Source: G965222505 sp965222505 (GTDB lineage: Bacteria; Bacteroidota; Rhodothermia; Rhodothermales; DATKEJ01). From it: a stretch of DNA of 64,000 nt. Below are positions 25,460 to 34,183 of the stretch, in pieces. Numbering within the stretch: the stretch's first letter is position 1; each line of letters begins with the position of its first letter. Where the stretch lies: contig OZ244956.1 in NCBI GenBank assembly GCA_965222505.1, positions 4,836,001-4,900,000 of the forward strand, written 5' to 3'. The translations under genes and the position numbers were made by a program. A model generated the notes under the pieces. The model was not told the DNA's origin. It was given only the letters and a program-made list of their open reading frames with translations, and searched no databases.

Positions 25460-27984
25460 GGGAGGCCAAGGACACATCATCCCCTCCTTGTGCACACTGC
25501 GGGTTGCCGGTCGGGAAGTACCCGGTTGGAAATGACCCGTATTTCTGCTGTACCGGCTGTGCCGTCGTATTCGATACCCTCCATGCTGCCGGATATGGCG
25601 CTACCTTTTATCAACTGCGTAGCCTGACCGATCAGGCGTGCCCGGTTCCCCAGCCGGCCACCGAAAAGGACCAGCGCCGGTTGGCCGCGCTGGACGTCGA
25701 TGCTTTTCTGGATACCCACACGCAACTTCTGCCCGATGGTACGCGGCAAGGGACCTTCGCCCTGGATGGTGTGCATTGCGCCGGGTGTGTCTGGGTAGTC
25801 GAACAACTTCCCTACGAACAAGATGGCGTGCAAGAGGCCCGGTTGGATTTGCCCCGTGCACGGGTCCGGCTACGCTGGGATCCCGAGCACGTTGCCCTCT
25901 CTGAAATAGCAGTATGGCTCAACCGGTTCGGGTATACCCTGTCTCCATTACAGGAAAAAGGGACAACGCCACAAACCGAAACGGAACACCGGCTGTTGGT
26001 CCGGATGGGTGTCGCCTGGGCCCTTGCCGGCAATGTCATGTTGTTGGCCTTTGCGATGTACGCAGGGTTGACCACCGAGACCCAGCCGGGCCTGGCCCAT
26101 GGGGTTCGTTGGTTAAGTTTGGTATTGACTGCCGCGACGGTGGGATACGGCGGGATGGTATTTTTTGTACCAGCCTTTCAATCCCTCCGGCAAGCGCTAA
26201 AATCGCGCCGGATCCAGGGGCTTCATATGGATGTGCCTATTGCCCTCGGGATTGCCGTCGGGTTCGGGCACAGCGCTTGGGCGACCGTCATGGGTCAGGG
26301 GGATGTCTGGTTTGATTCTGTAGCCGTTCTGATTGCGGCCCTGCTGACGGCCAAATGGCTGCAACTTCGGAGCCGCCGCTTGGCTGGTGCAGCCACGGAT
26401 CGGCTGTTTCATTTGTTGCCCAGCATCGCGTGGAAGGTTGATGCGCAGGGCCGGAAAGCCATGGTGCCCGTTGCCGATTTGGAGATTGGAGATCGGGTTT
26501 GGGTAGAGGCTGGAGATGTGCTGCCCGTCGACGGTGTGGTCTTGGAAGGAACCTCCCGCGTGGAGCAGGCCATGCTTACAGGTGAAAGCAAGCCGGTGGC
26601 GGTAGGAGAGGGGGCCACTGTGTTGGCTGGTACGACCAATGTTACCCACCCCTTGCATGTACAGGTGGCAGCGGTAGGGGGCCATACCCGCGTCGGACAG
26701 ATGTTGGATTGGATTCGGGAAGGGGCTTTTGAACCGGCACCCATCGTCACGATGGCCGGGCGACTCACAGGGTACTTCGTTGGCACCGTACTGGTCCTGG
26801 CACTCCTTACGGCGGTACTCTGGTGGATGGTAAACCCGGTAGCCGTGGTACCGCATGTGGTGGCGTTGTTGGTGATTACCTGCCCGTGTGCATTAGGGAT
26901 GGCTACGCCTCTGGCTATGGCCATCGGGACGGGCCGTGCGGCCAAGCAAGGGCTGTTTATTCGAAATGACGGGGCCTTCCAACAGTTACCGAAGGTCGAT
27001 GCCGTGGTACTGGACAAAACCGGCACACTTACTGAGGGGGCCCTCAGGCTGGTCGATTTTTCAGGAGATGAAGCGGCGATACGCTGGGCTGCTGCCCTGG
27101 AACGCGGGAATACACACCCCGTTGGCACCGCCCTGCAGACCGCCCGCCCTGCTGCCGAGCAACTGGACGTCGCAGAAGTGGTTCATGTAACCGGGGCTGG
27201 GGTTCGCGGGTGCGTTGGAGATCACGAGGTGCAAGTGGGCCGTCCGGATTGGGTCGCCGAGCAAGCTACGCTTACCGATCAACAACATCATACCCTTGCA
27301 GCGTTTGCAGATGCAGGATATACCCCCGTGGCTGTTGCCGTCGACGGTACATGCTGTACCATGCTGGCTTTTGACGATGCCGTACGTGAGGAGACCCCAG
27401 CCCTGCTGGCCCAACTCCGGGCTTCAGGCCGAAGGTTGTACCTGCTTTCAGGGGATGATCCGGCGGTTGTCTCCCGGCTGTCAGATCGGCTCGGACTGAA
27501 GGCGACACAGGCCCACGGGCATGTAGGGCCGGAGGCCAAACACAGATTTATCCGCACCTTGCAGGCCGAGGGACGAACCGTGGCCATGATCGGCGATGGT
27601 ATGAATGACGCGTTGGCCCTTCAAACCGCCGATGTAGGAATTGCCGTGCAGGGACACCTGAGTGCCAGCGGACAGGCCGCCGATGTATGGCTCACCCGAG
27701 CGGGGTTACAGCCGGTGCGCATGGTATTTGAAGGAGCTGCCGGGGTCATGCGCGTGATTAGAAGCACCCTTACGTTCTCGTTGGCGTATAATGTACTGGG
27801 TGCCGGTGCGGCAATGATGGGATGGGTGAACCCACTTGTTGCCGCTGTTGCCATGCCGCTGAGCTCGCTGGTGGTGGTGATTGTCTCCATTACCCAGCGT
27901 ACCTTTAAAATTACTTCGGCGCGTTCTATGGGCAAGGCCCGAGCCCGGAAGGCTATACCCCAGAGGTCGGCAACCCCAACGTGA
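25456..27984 (+). CDS. ccoI: copper-exporting P-type ATPase for cbb3 maturation
   Basis: 842 residues. The N-terminus has a Cys-rich cluster (CAHCGLPVG, YFCCTGCAVVF) and a heavy-metal-associated motif HCAGCVW. The core has CPC in the membrane (ITCPCALGMATP), the phosphorylation site DKTGTLTE and the hinge GDGMNDALAL. This matches FixI/CopA2 ATPases that deliver Cu to the oxidase on the periplasmic side. It overlaps ccoH by four bases and is followed 10 bases later by ccoS. Confidence 0.96.
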   Translation: MREAKDTSSPPCAHCGLPVGKYPVGNDPYFCCTGCAVVFDTLHAAGYGATFYQLRSLTDQACPVPQPATEKDQRRLAALDVDAFLDTHTQLLPDGTRQGTFALDGVHCAGCVWVVEQLPYEQDGVQEARLDLPRARVRLRWDPEHVALSEIAVWLNRFGYTLSPLQEKGTTPQTETEHRLLVRMGVAWALAGNVMLLAFAMYAGLTTETQPGLAHGVRWLSLVLTAATVGYGGMVFFVPAFQSLRQALKSRRIQGLHMDVPIALGIAVGFGHSAWATVMGQGDVWFDSVAVLIAALLTAKWLQLRSRRLAGAATDRLFHLLPSIAWKVDAQGRKAMVPVADLEIGDRVWVEAGDVLPVDGVVLEGTSRVEQAMLTGESKPVAVGEGATVLAGTTNVTHPLHVQVAAVGGHTRVGQMLDWIREGAFEPAPIVTMAGRLTGYFVGTVLVLALLTAVLWWMVNPVAVVPHVVALLVITCPCALGMATPLAMAIGTGRAAKQGLFIRNDGAFQQLPKVDAVVLDKTGTLTEGALRLVDFSGDEAAIRWAAALERGNTHPVGTALQTARPAAEQLDVAEVVHVTGAGVRGCVGDHEVQVGRPDWVAEQATLTDQQHHTLAAFADAGYTPVAVAVDGTCCTMLAFDDAVREETPALLAQLRASGRRLYLLSGDDPAVVSRLSDRLGLKATQAHGHVGPEAKHRFIRTLQAEGRTVAMIGDGMNDALALQTADVGIAVQGHLSASGQAADVWLTRAGLQPVRMVFEGAAGVMRVIRSTLTFSLAYNVLGAGAAMMGWVNPLVAAVAMPLSSLVVVIVSITQRTFKITSARSMGKARARKAIPQRSATPT

Positions 27985-27994
27985 TCGAACGATT

Positions 27995-28174
27995 ATGAAT
28001 ATCCTCTTTTTTCTGATACCCATCGCCCTGATGCTCGCCGGTTTGGCGGTTTGGGGGTTTCTGTGGGCTGCACGCTCCGGTCAGTTCGAAGACGTGGAGA
28101 CACCGGCCCTGCGGATGCTGATGGATGACGAACTCAATACCCCAAACGACGCTGTTTCATCAACCAACTCCTGA
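27995..28174 (+). CDS. ccoS: cbb3-type oxidase assembly protein CcoS
   Basis: 59 residues from ATG 27995: one membrane helix followed by FLWAARSGQFEDVETPALRM, the diagnostic CcoS motif (W-A-x-[KR]-S-G-Q-F-[DE]-D). The frame is open upstream, but this start lies 10 bases after ccoI and puts the helix at the N-terminus. Confidence 0.93.
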   Translation: MNILFFLIPIALMLAGLAVWGFLWAARSGQFEDVETPALRMLMDDELNTPNDAVSSTNS

Positions 28175-28178
28175 ACCC

Positions 28179-28658
28179 ATGGCTACGTTATCCCCACCCG
28201 TACCTGTTGCACCCGTGAGCGGTGCCCAAACTGACGGGTACGCGACCACTTTTGAATGGGAACCGGTTTCCGATGCCCAAAACTTTCGCATCGAACTGGC
28301 TGATACGGAAACATTCGATGGTGACACATTCTCGGCAGAAGTTCAGAATACCCACGCCCTGACCCTTTATGAAATGCTGCCTTCCGATGGGCGTAAGTAC
28401 TTCTGGCGGGTACAGGCCAATCGAGGGGGAGGATGGACCGACTGGAGCGCACCGCAATGGTTTACTTCGGCCACAGAAGCTGTACTGGCTGCTGCACCGA
28501 GCGTCGCCCCGGCTGCCGCACTGGCGGGTGGTGGAACGCTTGCTGGTGCGACGGAGCCTGTCGCTACCGGCGGTTCAATCAATTATTCCGGATTTCTCTG
28601 GGGATGGTTAATCGCTGTTGCCGTAGTGACCATCTTTCTTATGATTGTTATTCTGTAA
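28179..28658 (+). CDS. unknown FN3-like domain protein with C-terminal membrane anchor
   Basis: 159 residues from ATG 28179. Residues 5-100 look like a fibronectin type III-like sandwich (TTFEWEPVSDAQNFRIELAD, YFWRVQANRGGGWTDWS). An Ala/Pro-rich linker and one C-terminal membrane helix follow, so the domain is probably anchored facing the periplasm. It starts 4 bases after ccoS and is the last gene of the cco cluster. I do not recognise it as a standard cco gene; context suggests a role in oxidase assembly or stability. Confidence 0.7.
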   Translation: MATLSPPVPVAPVSGAQTDGYATTFEWEPVSDAQNFRIELADTETFDGDTFSAEVQNTHALTLYEMLPSDGRKYFWRVQANRGGGWTDWSAPQWFTSATEAVLAAAPSVAPAAALAGGGTLAGATEPVATGGSINYSGFLWGWLIAVAVVTIFLMIVIL

Positions 28659-29412
28659 GAGGTTGCACCATAGAATGTTGTCCCTGGTCCCCATGAAGCA
28701 TCTCCGTGCTGTCATGCGGCATTGCGTGTGAACCGTGATCCATCGACCGGAAGCCCCGGCTGAGGGTGTAGAGGCCAAATACAATCACCAGGATTCCGGC
28801 CAGCCAGTTGAGCCGTACGCGCCATTCTGGCCGTAAGAGACGGGGGCTCAGCCCGACCAACAAAAGGGCCGGTACAGTTGCCAGTCCGAAGATCGCCATC
28901 GTGACGGCCCCTCCCAGGGCAGAGCCTGTGACCGTGGCTTTGGCCAGGATAGCATACACCAATCCACAAGGGAGCAGACCATTGAGAAGCCCCAGGCCCA
29001 AGGCCCCCTGATAGCCCCCCCGTTTGAGGTACCGGGCCAGGGCATTACGCAAGCGGGTAAGGGGGCCGGCAAGCGAGAGGTGCCGGGCAAATGCTGGCCA
29101 TCGAACCCCCAACAATCCGAGACCCAGACCAATTAGAAACAACCCCACGAGCATGGTCAATCCTTTTTGAACTGGGGCAATCCGTTGCATGAGTGTTGCA
29201 CCGGCAAAGGCAGCAGCTGCACCCAGAAGCGCATAGGTAAGGGTCTTGCCGGCGTGATATACCCCCTGTAACCCAAGTGCCCTGCCCCGTGCTGCTGGTG
29301 CCTGCCCCAGCGCTAATACAAACCCCCCACACATCCCAATACAGTGCACACTTCCCAATAATCCGATACCGAAGACCAACGGCAAATCTAACGCACTCCA
29401 ATCACCCATCAT
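28648..29412 (-). CDS. TauE/SafE-like (DsbD_2-type) membrane transporter with His/Met tail
   Basis: 254 residues, about six to seven helices. The first contains HCIGMCGGFVLAL, the H-x-x-G-M-C-G-G motif of this family, members of which often lie beside cco genes and are implicated in copper supply. LLPCGLVYAIL later mirrors it. The C-terminus is unusual: MDHGSHAMPHDSTEMLHGDQ plus QHSM is rich in His and Met, a likely metal-binding tail. It is convergent with the cco cluster and overlaps its last gene by 11 bases. Confidence 0.82.
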   Translation of the reverse strand: MMGDWSALDLPLVFGIGLLGSVHCIGMCGGFVLALGQAPAARGRALGLQGVYHAGKTLTYALLGAAAAFAGATLMQRIAPVQKGLTMLVGLFLIGLGLGLLGVRWPAFARHLSLAGPLTRLRNALARYLKRGGYQGALGLGLLNGLLPCGLVYAILAKATVTGSALGGAVTMAIFGLATVPALLLVGLSPRLLRPEWRVRLNWLAGILVIVFGLYTLSRGFRSMDHGSHAMPHDSTEMLHGDQGQHSMVQPLTE

Positions 29413-29453
29413 AAATCACCACACGAGGCGTAAGCCGACTGTACGAAGTAAAT
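29413..29453. repeat. 41-bp intergenic repeat, copy 1
   Basis: AAATCACCACACGAGGCGTA followed by AGCCGACTGTACGAAGTAAAT is repeated at 34120-34159 with one base deleted. Both copies are intergenic, in the same written orientation. Confidence 0.8.
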
Positions 29454-29468
29454 CTCAATGATTCAATC

Positions 29469-30119
29469 TCAATGATCCTCTCGCCCTTCCACCCATTGCA
29501 CGGCGTGTTGCATTAGAGCGGCAGCATTCTTGAGGTTGAGTTTTTCCTTGATGCGTGCGCGGTAGGATTCCACGGTTTTAATGGAGAGGTGCAGCCGTCG
29601 GGCAATTTCACGGGTGCCTTTGCCCCGGCCTGTGAGCTCAAACACTTCAAGTTCGCGGTCACTCAAGACTTCAAGTGGAGAGGCCACAATGTTTTGTCGG
29701 CCTGCTGCCATTTTAAGCAGTAAGCGTGCATTGATTTCGTCGCTCACGTAAATGCCGCCACTCAGTACCCGGCGTACAGCCTTAACAAGCTGGTCATCGG
29801 CTTCGAGTTTCATGACGTAGCCCTTCGCCCCGGCGCGGATGGCCCGTTCAGCATAGAGCGATTCATCATGGCGGGACATCACAAGCGTTTTAAGGTTCGG
29901 GTTGAGCGCCAGCAAGTGCTTGATCAACTCAATGCCACTCATGCCGGGGAGGGAAATGTCCACCACAACCAGGTCGGGGTTTATCTGTGATATTTCATTG
30001 AGGGCTTCTTCGGCACTTGCGGCATAACCACAGACGCGGATGCCCGTTTCTGCCCCCAGGCTCATGGCGATGCCTTTCTGCATGAGGGGATGGTCGTCGA
30101 CAATATAAATCTGGTCCAT
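29469..30119 (-). CDS. NarL/LuxR-type response regulator
   Basis: 216 residues. The receiver domain shows YIVDDHP at the start and the phosphoacceptor D54 in LVVVDISLPGMSG, with the conserved Lys in KGYVMK. The C-terminal LuxR helix-turn-helix is ELTGRGKGTREIARRLHLSI with KTVESYRARIKEKL. It lies 26 bases downstream of the sensor-kinase gene on the same strand, so the two form an operon. LuxR-type regulators bind inverted repeats as dimers; the palindrome TGTAGGGAAATCCCCTACA upstream of this operon and of ccoN is the best candidate target. Confidence 0.93.
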   Translation of the reverse strand: MDQIYIVDDHPLMQKGIAMSLGAETGIRVCGYAASAEEALNEISQINPDLVVVDISLPGMSGIELIKHLLALNPNLKTLVMSRHDESLYAERAIRAGAKGYVMKLEADDQLVKAVRRVLSGGIYVSDEINARLLLKMAAGRQNIVASPLEVLSDRELEVFELTGRGKGTREIARRLHLSIKTVESYRARIKEKLNLKNAAALMQHAVQWVEGREDH

Positions 30120-30145
30120 GGTGCAATCGGGTTTATTGCCTGGGT

Positions 30146-31192
30146 CTATGATAAGGCAAAGGTCGATTTATGTAGGGTGCAGGTCAATGTCGTCCCTTTG
30201 GAGGGGCGTGGACGAATGTCCAATTTGGCCCCGATCAGGTTTGCACGGTATTTCATGATGTCCACGCCCATGCCGGGGGGGGCTGCTTCGGTATTCGGGA
30301 AACCGACACCGTCGTCTTTTACCACCAGACGGATAAAATCCTGTCCTTCAACCCAGGTGACCGTTACCTGAATGGCCTGGGCATGTTTGCAGGCGTTATT
30401 AATGGCTTCCTGTCCGATGCGGTACATTTGAAGGGCAACCGAATCGTCAATGATGGTCTCTTTGCCAAGGTCTTCAAAGACGCATCGGACCTGGAACAGC
30501 CGTTCGGCATTGATGCAAAGCCGGTGCAGCGCTTCGTTGAGGCCGTTTCGTTCCAGTTCAACCGGCATCAACCCTCGGGCCAGGGTACGGGCCTGTTGAT
30601 CTGCTTCCTGGATCAAGTCGGCAATTTCGGTAACAGAATCGGCGTAATTGATCCCTTCACGGGCCATGTTTTTTGCCACATTTCGGCAGATGAGCCCGAT
30701 TCCGGTCAACATTTGCCCGAGGCCGTCGTGCAGGTCTTGCCCAATGCGCCGACGTTCCTGTTCCGTTACGCGGAGGATTTCGTTTTCCAGTCCGCGCCGT
30801 CGTGAAATATCCCGGATAATGCCGGTGAAGGTGCGCCGCCCATTGACCTCAATTTCGCTAACGGCCAGGTCCATCGGAAAGATTGTGCCGTCTTTGCGCT
30901 GCCCCGTTACTTCCCGGCCGATGCCAATAATTTTGGGGACTCCGGTTTCGAGATAAGTCGCTATGTAGCCGTCATGCTCTTCATGATACGGGGCGGGCAT
31001 CAGGAGGTTGACGTTTTTACCCAATATCTCGAATTCCTCATACCCAAAAATGTGCTCTGCTGCCTGGTTGAACGATTCAATGCAACCATGCTCATCAATC
31101 GTGATGATGCCGTTCACAGCCATTTTCAAAATGGCCTGGATGCGGGCTGCACTTTCGTGAAGTAACTCAGGGGTCAGGGTTCCTTTTGGCAT
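30146..31192 (-). CDS. FixL-like haem-PAS sensor histidine kinase
   Basis: 348 residues from ATG 31192; the frame is open to 31291 but would then run through the promoter palindrome. Residues ~15-135 form a PAS domain very close to FixL: NVNLLMPAPYHEEHDGYIAT and KIIGIGREVTGQRKDGTIFP. H73 aligns with the proximal haem ligand (His200 of Bradyrhizobium FixL), and R93, 20 residues later, with the signalling Arg220. Positions 206 and 214 differ (Thr, Lys). The kinase core is of the HisKA_3/NarX type: ERRRIGQDLHDGLGQ with H155, then the ATPase N-box (IGQEAINNACKHAQ) and G-box (VKDDGVGFPN). There is no membrane helix, so it is a cytosolic sensor, most likely of oxygen. Confidence 0.88.
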   Translation of the reverse strand: MPKGTLTPELLHESAARIQAILKMAVNGIITIDEHGCIESFNQAAEHIFGYEEFEILGKNVNLLMPAPYHEEHDGYIATYLETGVPKIIGIGREVTGQRKDGTIFPMDLAVSEIEVNGRRTFTGIIRDISRRRGLENEILRVTEQERRRIGQDLHDGLGQMLTGIGLICRNVAKNMAREGINYADSVTEIADLIQEADQQARTLARGLMPVELERNGLNEALHRLCINAERLFQVRCVFEDLGKETIIDDSVALQMYRIGQEAINNACKHAQAIQVTVTWVEGQDFIRLVVKDDGVGFPNTEAAPPGMGVDIMKYRANLIGAKLDIRPRPSKGTTLTCTLHKSTFALS

Positions 31193-31263
31193 ATTCCAGG
31201 TAGGGTGAATTTGAAAATACGTTGATCCCCCGGTACCCCTTGCAGGTAATGTCCTACACACGA

Positions 31264-31282
31264 TGTAGGGAAATCCCCTACA
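31264..31282. promoter_or_regulatory. palindromic response-regulator site (site c), sensor-kinase promoter
   Basis: TGTAGGGAAATCCCCTACA, the reference copy of the family, 72 bases upstream of the kinase start. A degenerate half-site (TGCAGGTAATGTCCTACA) lies at 31241-31258. The position suggests autoregulation. Confidence 0.75.
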
Positions 31283-31344
31283 TTCAATCATTTTAGGATC
31301 GGGGTATCCCAGATTATGTTGCTTCAGTGGTTTGAGGCCGGATG

Positions 31345-33249
31345 TTACCCACCAGGCACCTGCGTTGTGAAGCCATTGCTTTTCAACCAGATTTGCACGA
31401 GGTCAAAGGCTGTAACCGAACCATTTAGGTTATAGTCGCCCTGTAGATACCCGGTTGTCCCGTTCTGAAGCAGCCAGATTTGCAACATGTCAAAAGCGGT
31501 AACAGAACCGTTTACATTCCCATCACCGCCATACATGCCAAACCGGCCATCGCCAAGGGGATCCTGGGGGCTGGACCCGTAGGCTTGGGCAGCCCCTGTA
31601 GAAAAATCGAAACTGCCTGTTCCACTGCTAAAGTCGATGGCTGCCGCACTCATCATGGATAGATGATTGCGGTGCCGAACGACCACAAAGTAGGGCGCAG
31701 GAACGACGGGAAACGCAACCGGACTCAATCCATCGGTGTCTACAATACTGCCATCTTTTTTTAGGAGGGCAGCCCGAGTGGCCAGGGCCGGTCCATCGGC
31801 GGTTTGGCGCAACTGGACCAACACCCAGTCGACAATGTCGGGAGGTAACACCGGTACAGACTCGGATCCGTTGTAGGCCAGCGGCGAGCTGGCAAAAGGA
31901 GCATCGCCAAACGGTTGGTCAAGTGGTACAAAGGGGGCCAGGTCAGTGTTCATGTCCGGAGAAGTGTAGGCACCGGAAAGGATGGCCGTTATGGAGGGTT
32001 CTACCAAAACACCGGCACAGTCGAGGGTATAAAGGCGGCCAAATGTTCCACGATGCACAAGGTACAGCTCCCCCGACGCATCGACACTAAACGCCGATAT
32101 GTTTCGTCCGGTGTCCATACTCAGTTGCATGCTGGCCGTGATGCCATTTTCGTCGTAATCCAGGGCATAGAGAAACCGTTGAACATAGTCCGTATACAGA
32201 TACTTTCCGGTCAGGGCAGCGGCGCACGATTGGCCTTGATACACCCGGCCTCCTACAACGGCATGGGAAGGAGGGGAGGCACCAAGTGAATAGGTCCAGA
32301 CAGGGAGGGTCAATCCTGTGGGGTCACAGCTGGTGCCGGACGGCCAACAGGCGGTACCTTCCATAATTGGCCAGCCATGGTTTTGTCCGGCATACACCCA
32401 GTTGATTTCTTCCTGGGCGATGTGCCCTACGTCGGCCACCCAGAGGCGGGTGGGATCGTCAGGATCAAAGCTGAAACGCCAGGGGTTTCGAAAACCATAG
32501 GCCCAGATCTCGTCACATTGGTTCCCTGGGCCATCGACGAATGGATTGGTCGCCGGTACGGTGTATGAGGCTGCAACGCCACCGCAATCTGACCCGCCGC
32601 CGTTACCATCCACATCTATGCGAAGGATGGCGCCCAGCGGGTGGGTGGGGTCCTGGGCATAGGGGTTGGGTTCCGACGGCCTCCCAATGCCACCATCCCC
32701 CAGTGCGATATACAAATATCCATCCGTCGGACCAAAAGCCAGTTGTCCGGCATTATGGTTGCCGGCAGGCTGATTCACTTCAAACAATACCACTTCACTG
32801 GCTGCATCTGCGGAATCTTGATCAGCACTTACGGTAAAGCGGGAGACCACTGACCGCAGGGGAGTATCGGCAGTATAGTAGATGTAGAAATAGCCGTTGT
32901 TTGTATAGTCAGGGTGGAAAGCAAGGCCCAATAGACCGGCTTCAAATCCGGTAAATACTTGACTGCTGATGTCGAGAAAAACTTTGCGCTCCGTGGTTGC
33001 AGGGTCATTGGCGGTCACAGAAATGAACCCGTTCTGTGAGGTCACAAACAGCCGGTTGGTTCCATCGTTCGGGGATTGCATGTCCGTGGAACGCAGGAAA
33101 TAATCCGTCAGGTTGGGCAGGGCATTTTGCAGGGTCACCTGAGCCGTTGCAGGCAAGGAGGTCCCGCACGTGACGGCCAGTACAGTAAGGCAAAAACAGA
33201 GGGCCTGATACGTGCTGTACCCGTTAGATGTATTGTCGTCTTTGCACAC
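31345..33249 (-). CDS. secreted PQQ-dependent sugar dehydrogenase with C-terminal module and dockerin-like repeats
   Basis: 634 residues with a signal peptide (SLPATAQ). Residues ~40-400 form a soluble glucose/sorbosone dehydrogenase-type beta-propeller: FEAGLLGLAFHPDYTNNGYF, AGNHNAGQLAFGPTDGYLYI, ALGDGG and VYAGQNHGWPIMEGTACW. Family members oxidise aldose sugars with PQQ. A ~150-residue module follows (VDWVLVQLRQ, APYFVVVRHRNHLSMMSA), then two calcium-loop-like repeats (GDGNVNGSVTAFDMLQIWL, GDYNLNGSVTAFDLVQIWL). The same module plus repeats occurs in the 45.4-49.2 kb protease. No T9SS tail is visible. No PQQ biosynthesis genes lie nearby. Confidence 0.85.
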   Translation of the reverse strand: MCKDDNTSNGYSTYQALCFCLTVLAVTCGTSLPATAQVTLQNALPNLTDYFLRSTDMQSPNDGTNRLFVTSQNGFISVTANDPATTERKVFLDISSQVFTGFEAGLLGLAFHPDYTNNGYFYIYYTADTPLRSVVSRFTVSADQDSADAASEVVLFEVNQPAGNHNAGQLAFGPTDGYLYIALGDGGIGRPSEPNPYAQDPTHPLGAILRIDVDGNGGGSDCGGVAASYTVPATNPFVDGPGNQCDEIWAYGFRNPWRFSFDPDDPTRLWVADVGHIAQEEINWVYAGQNHGWPIMEGTACWPSGTSCDPTGLTLPVWTYSLGASPPSHAVVGGRVYQGQSCAAALTGKYLYTDYVQRFLYALDYDENGITASMQLSMDTGRNISAFSVDASGELYLVHRGTFGRLYTLDCAGVLVEPSITAILSGAYTSPDMNTDLAPFVPLDQPFGDAPFASSPLAYNGSESVPVLPPDIVDWVLVQLRQTADGPALATRAALLKKDGSIVDTDGLSPVAFPVVPAPYFVVVRHRNHLSMMSAAAIDFSSGTGSFDFSTGAAQAYGSSPQDPLGDGRFGMYGGDGNVNGSVTAFDMLQIWLLQNGTTGYLQGDYNLNGSVTAFDLVQIWLKSNGFTTQVPGG

Positions 33250-33293
33250 CGTATATTGACGCGCCTCGATTCGTTATTACAAATCCCAATGGT

Positions 33294-34079
33294 ATGGCTA
33301 ATCCAACTGCTATTTTAGGTGAACAGTTTCGTCTGGACGAAAAGGTGGCCGTAGTTACTGGAGCCAGTAAAGGTATTGGGGCGGCCATTGCCCGAGGGCT
33401 TGCCGAATTTGGCGCAAAGGTGGTCGTAAGCAGTAGGAAGCAAGAGGCGGTAGATCAGGTCGCAGAAGACTTGACCGGATTGGGGTATGAGGCCGTAGGC
33501 ATCGCCTGCCATATGGGAGAAACCGCGCAGATCCAGACGCTGGTCGAAAAGACTGTGCACCGGTACGGACAGTTGGATATTGTCGTCAACAATGCCGCCG
33601 TCAATCCGATGTACGGTCCGCTGTCAGGCATGACCGAAGCGGTATTCGACAAGATCATGGCTGTCAATCTGAAAGGCCCATTCACATTGTGCCAACAGGC
33701 CTATCCCCACATGAAAGCACAGGGAGGTGGGGCGGTGATTAACATCAGTTCCATCAGTGGACTCAAACCGGACCCCGGCCTCGGGCTATACGGCACCAGC
33801 AAAGCCGGACTCATCCTGATGACGCAGGCCCTGGCCAAGGAATGGGGGCCGGATGGTATACGGGCCAATGTCATCTGCCCCGGCTTGGTCAAGACCAAAC
33901 TCAGCGCAGCCATCTGGCAAAACGACCACCTGCTCAAACACTTTACCCAGGGCCTGCCTGCCGGACGCATGGCGACCCCGGAAGAAATGGCAGGACTGGC
34001 CGTTTTTCTGGCCTCACCGGCCGCCGCCTACTGTACCGGCGGCGTGTATCTGGCAGATGGAGGGAATATGTTAGGGTGA
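33294..34079 (+). CDS. short-chain dehydrogenase/reductase
   Basis: About 261 residues from ATG 33294; an open frame from 33228 would add an unlikely leader. Classic SDR: cofactor loop VTGASKGIGAAIA, NNAA (VNNAAVNP), catalytic Ser in INISSISG, YxxxK (YGTSKAG) and the PG motif NVICPGLVKT. An Arg after the first strand (SSRKQ) suggests NADP(H). It is followed on the same strand by an acyl-CoA dehydrogenase and is likely part of fatty-acyl or alcohol metabolism; substrate unknown. Confidence 0.92.
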   Translation: MANPTAILGEQFRLDEKVAVVTGASKGIGAAIARGLAEFGAKVVVSSRKQEAVDQVAEDLTGLGYEAVGIACHMGETAQIQTLVEKTVHRYGQLDIVVNNAAVNPMYGPLSGMTEAVFDKIMAVNLKGPFTLCQQAYPHMKAQGGGAVINISSISGLKPDPGLGLYGTSKAGLILMTQALAKEWGPDGIRANVICPGLVKTKLSAAIWQNDHLLKHFTQGLPAGRMATPEEMAGLAVFLASPAAAYCTGGVYLADGGNMLG

Positions 34080-34183
34080 TTTGTAAGTTGTGATTGGTGA
34101 TTTGAAATTGGATGCCTTAAAATCACCACACGAGGCGTAGCCGACTGTACGAAGTAAATGCCCAATCACAAATCATAAACCTC
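34080..34183. repeat. composite repeat gap: AATCACC hairpin arms around the second 41-bp repeat copy
   Basis: TTGTGATTGGTGATTTGAAA, then the 34120-34159 copy of the 41-bp repeat, then GCCCAATCACAAATCATAAA ending just before the next start codon. The outer arms are complementary, so the 41-bp unit is nested inside an AATCACC-type hairpin. Confidence 0.7.
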
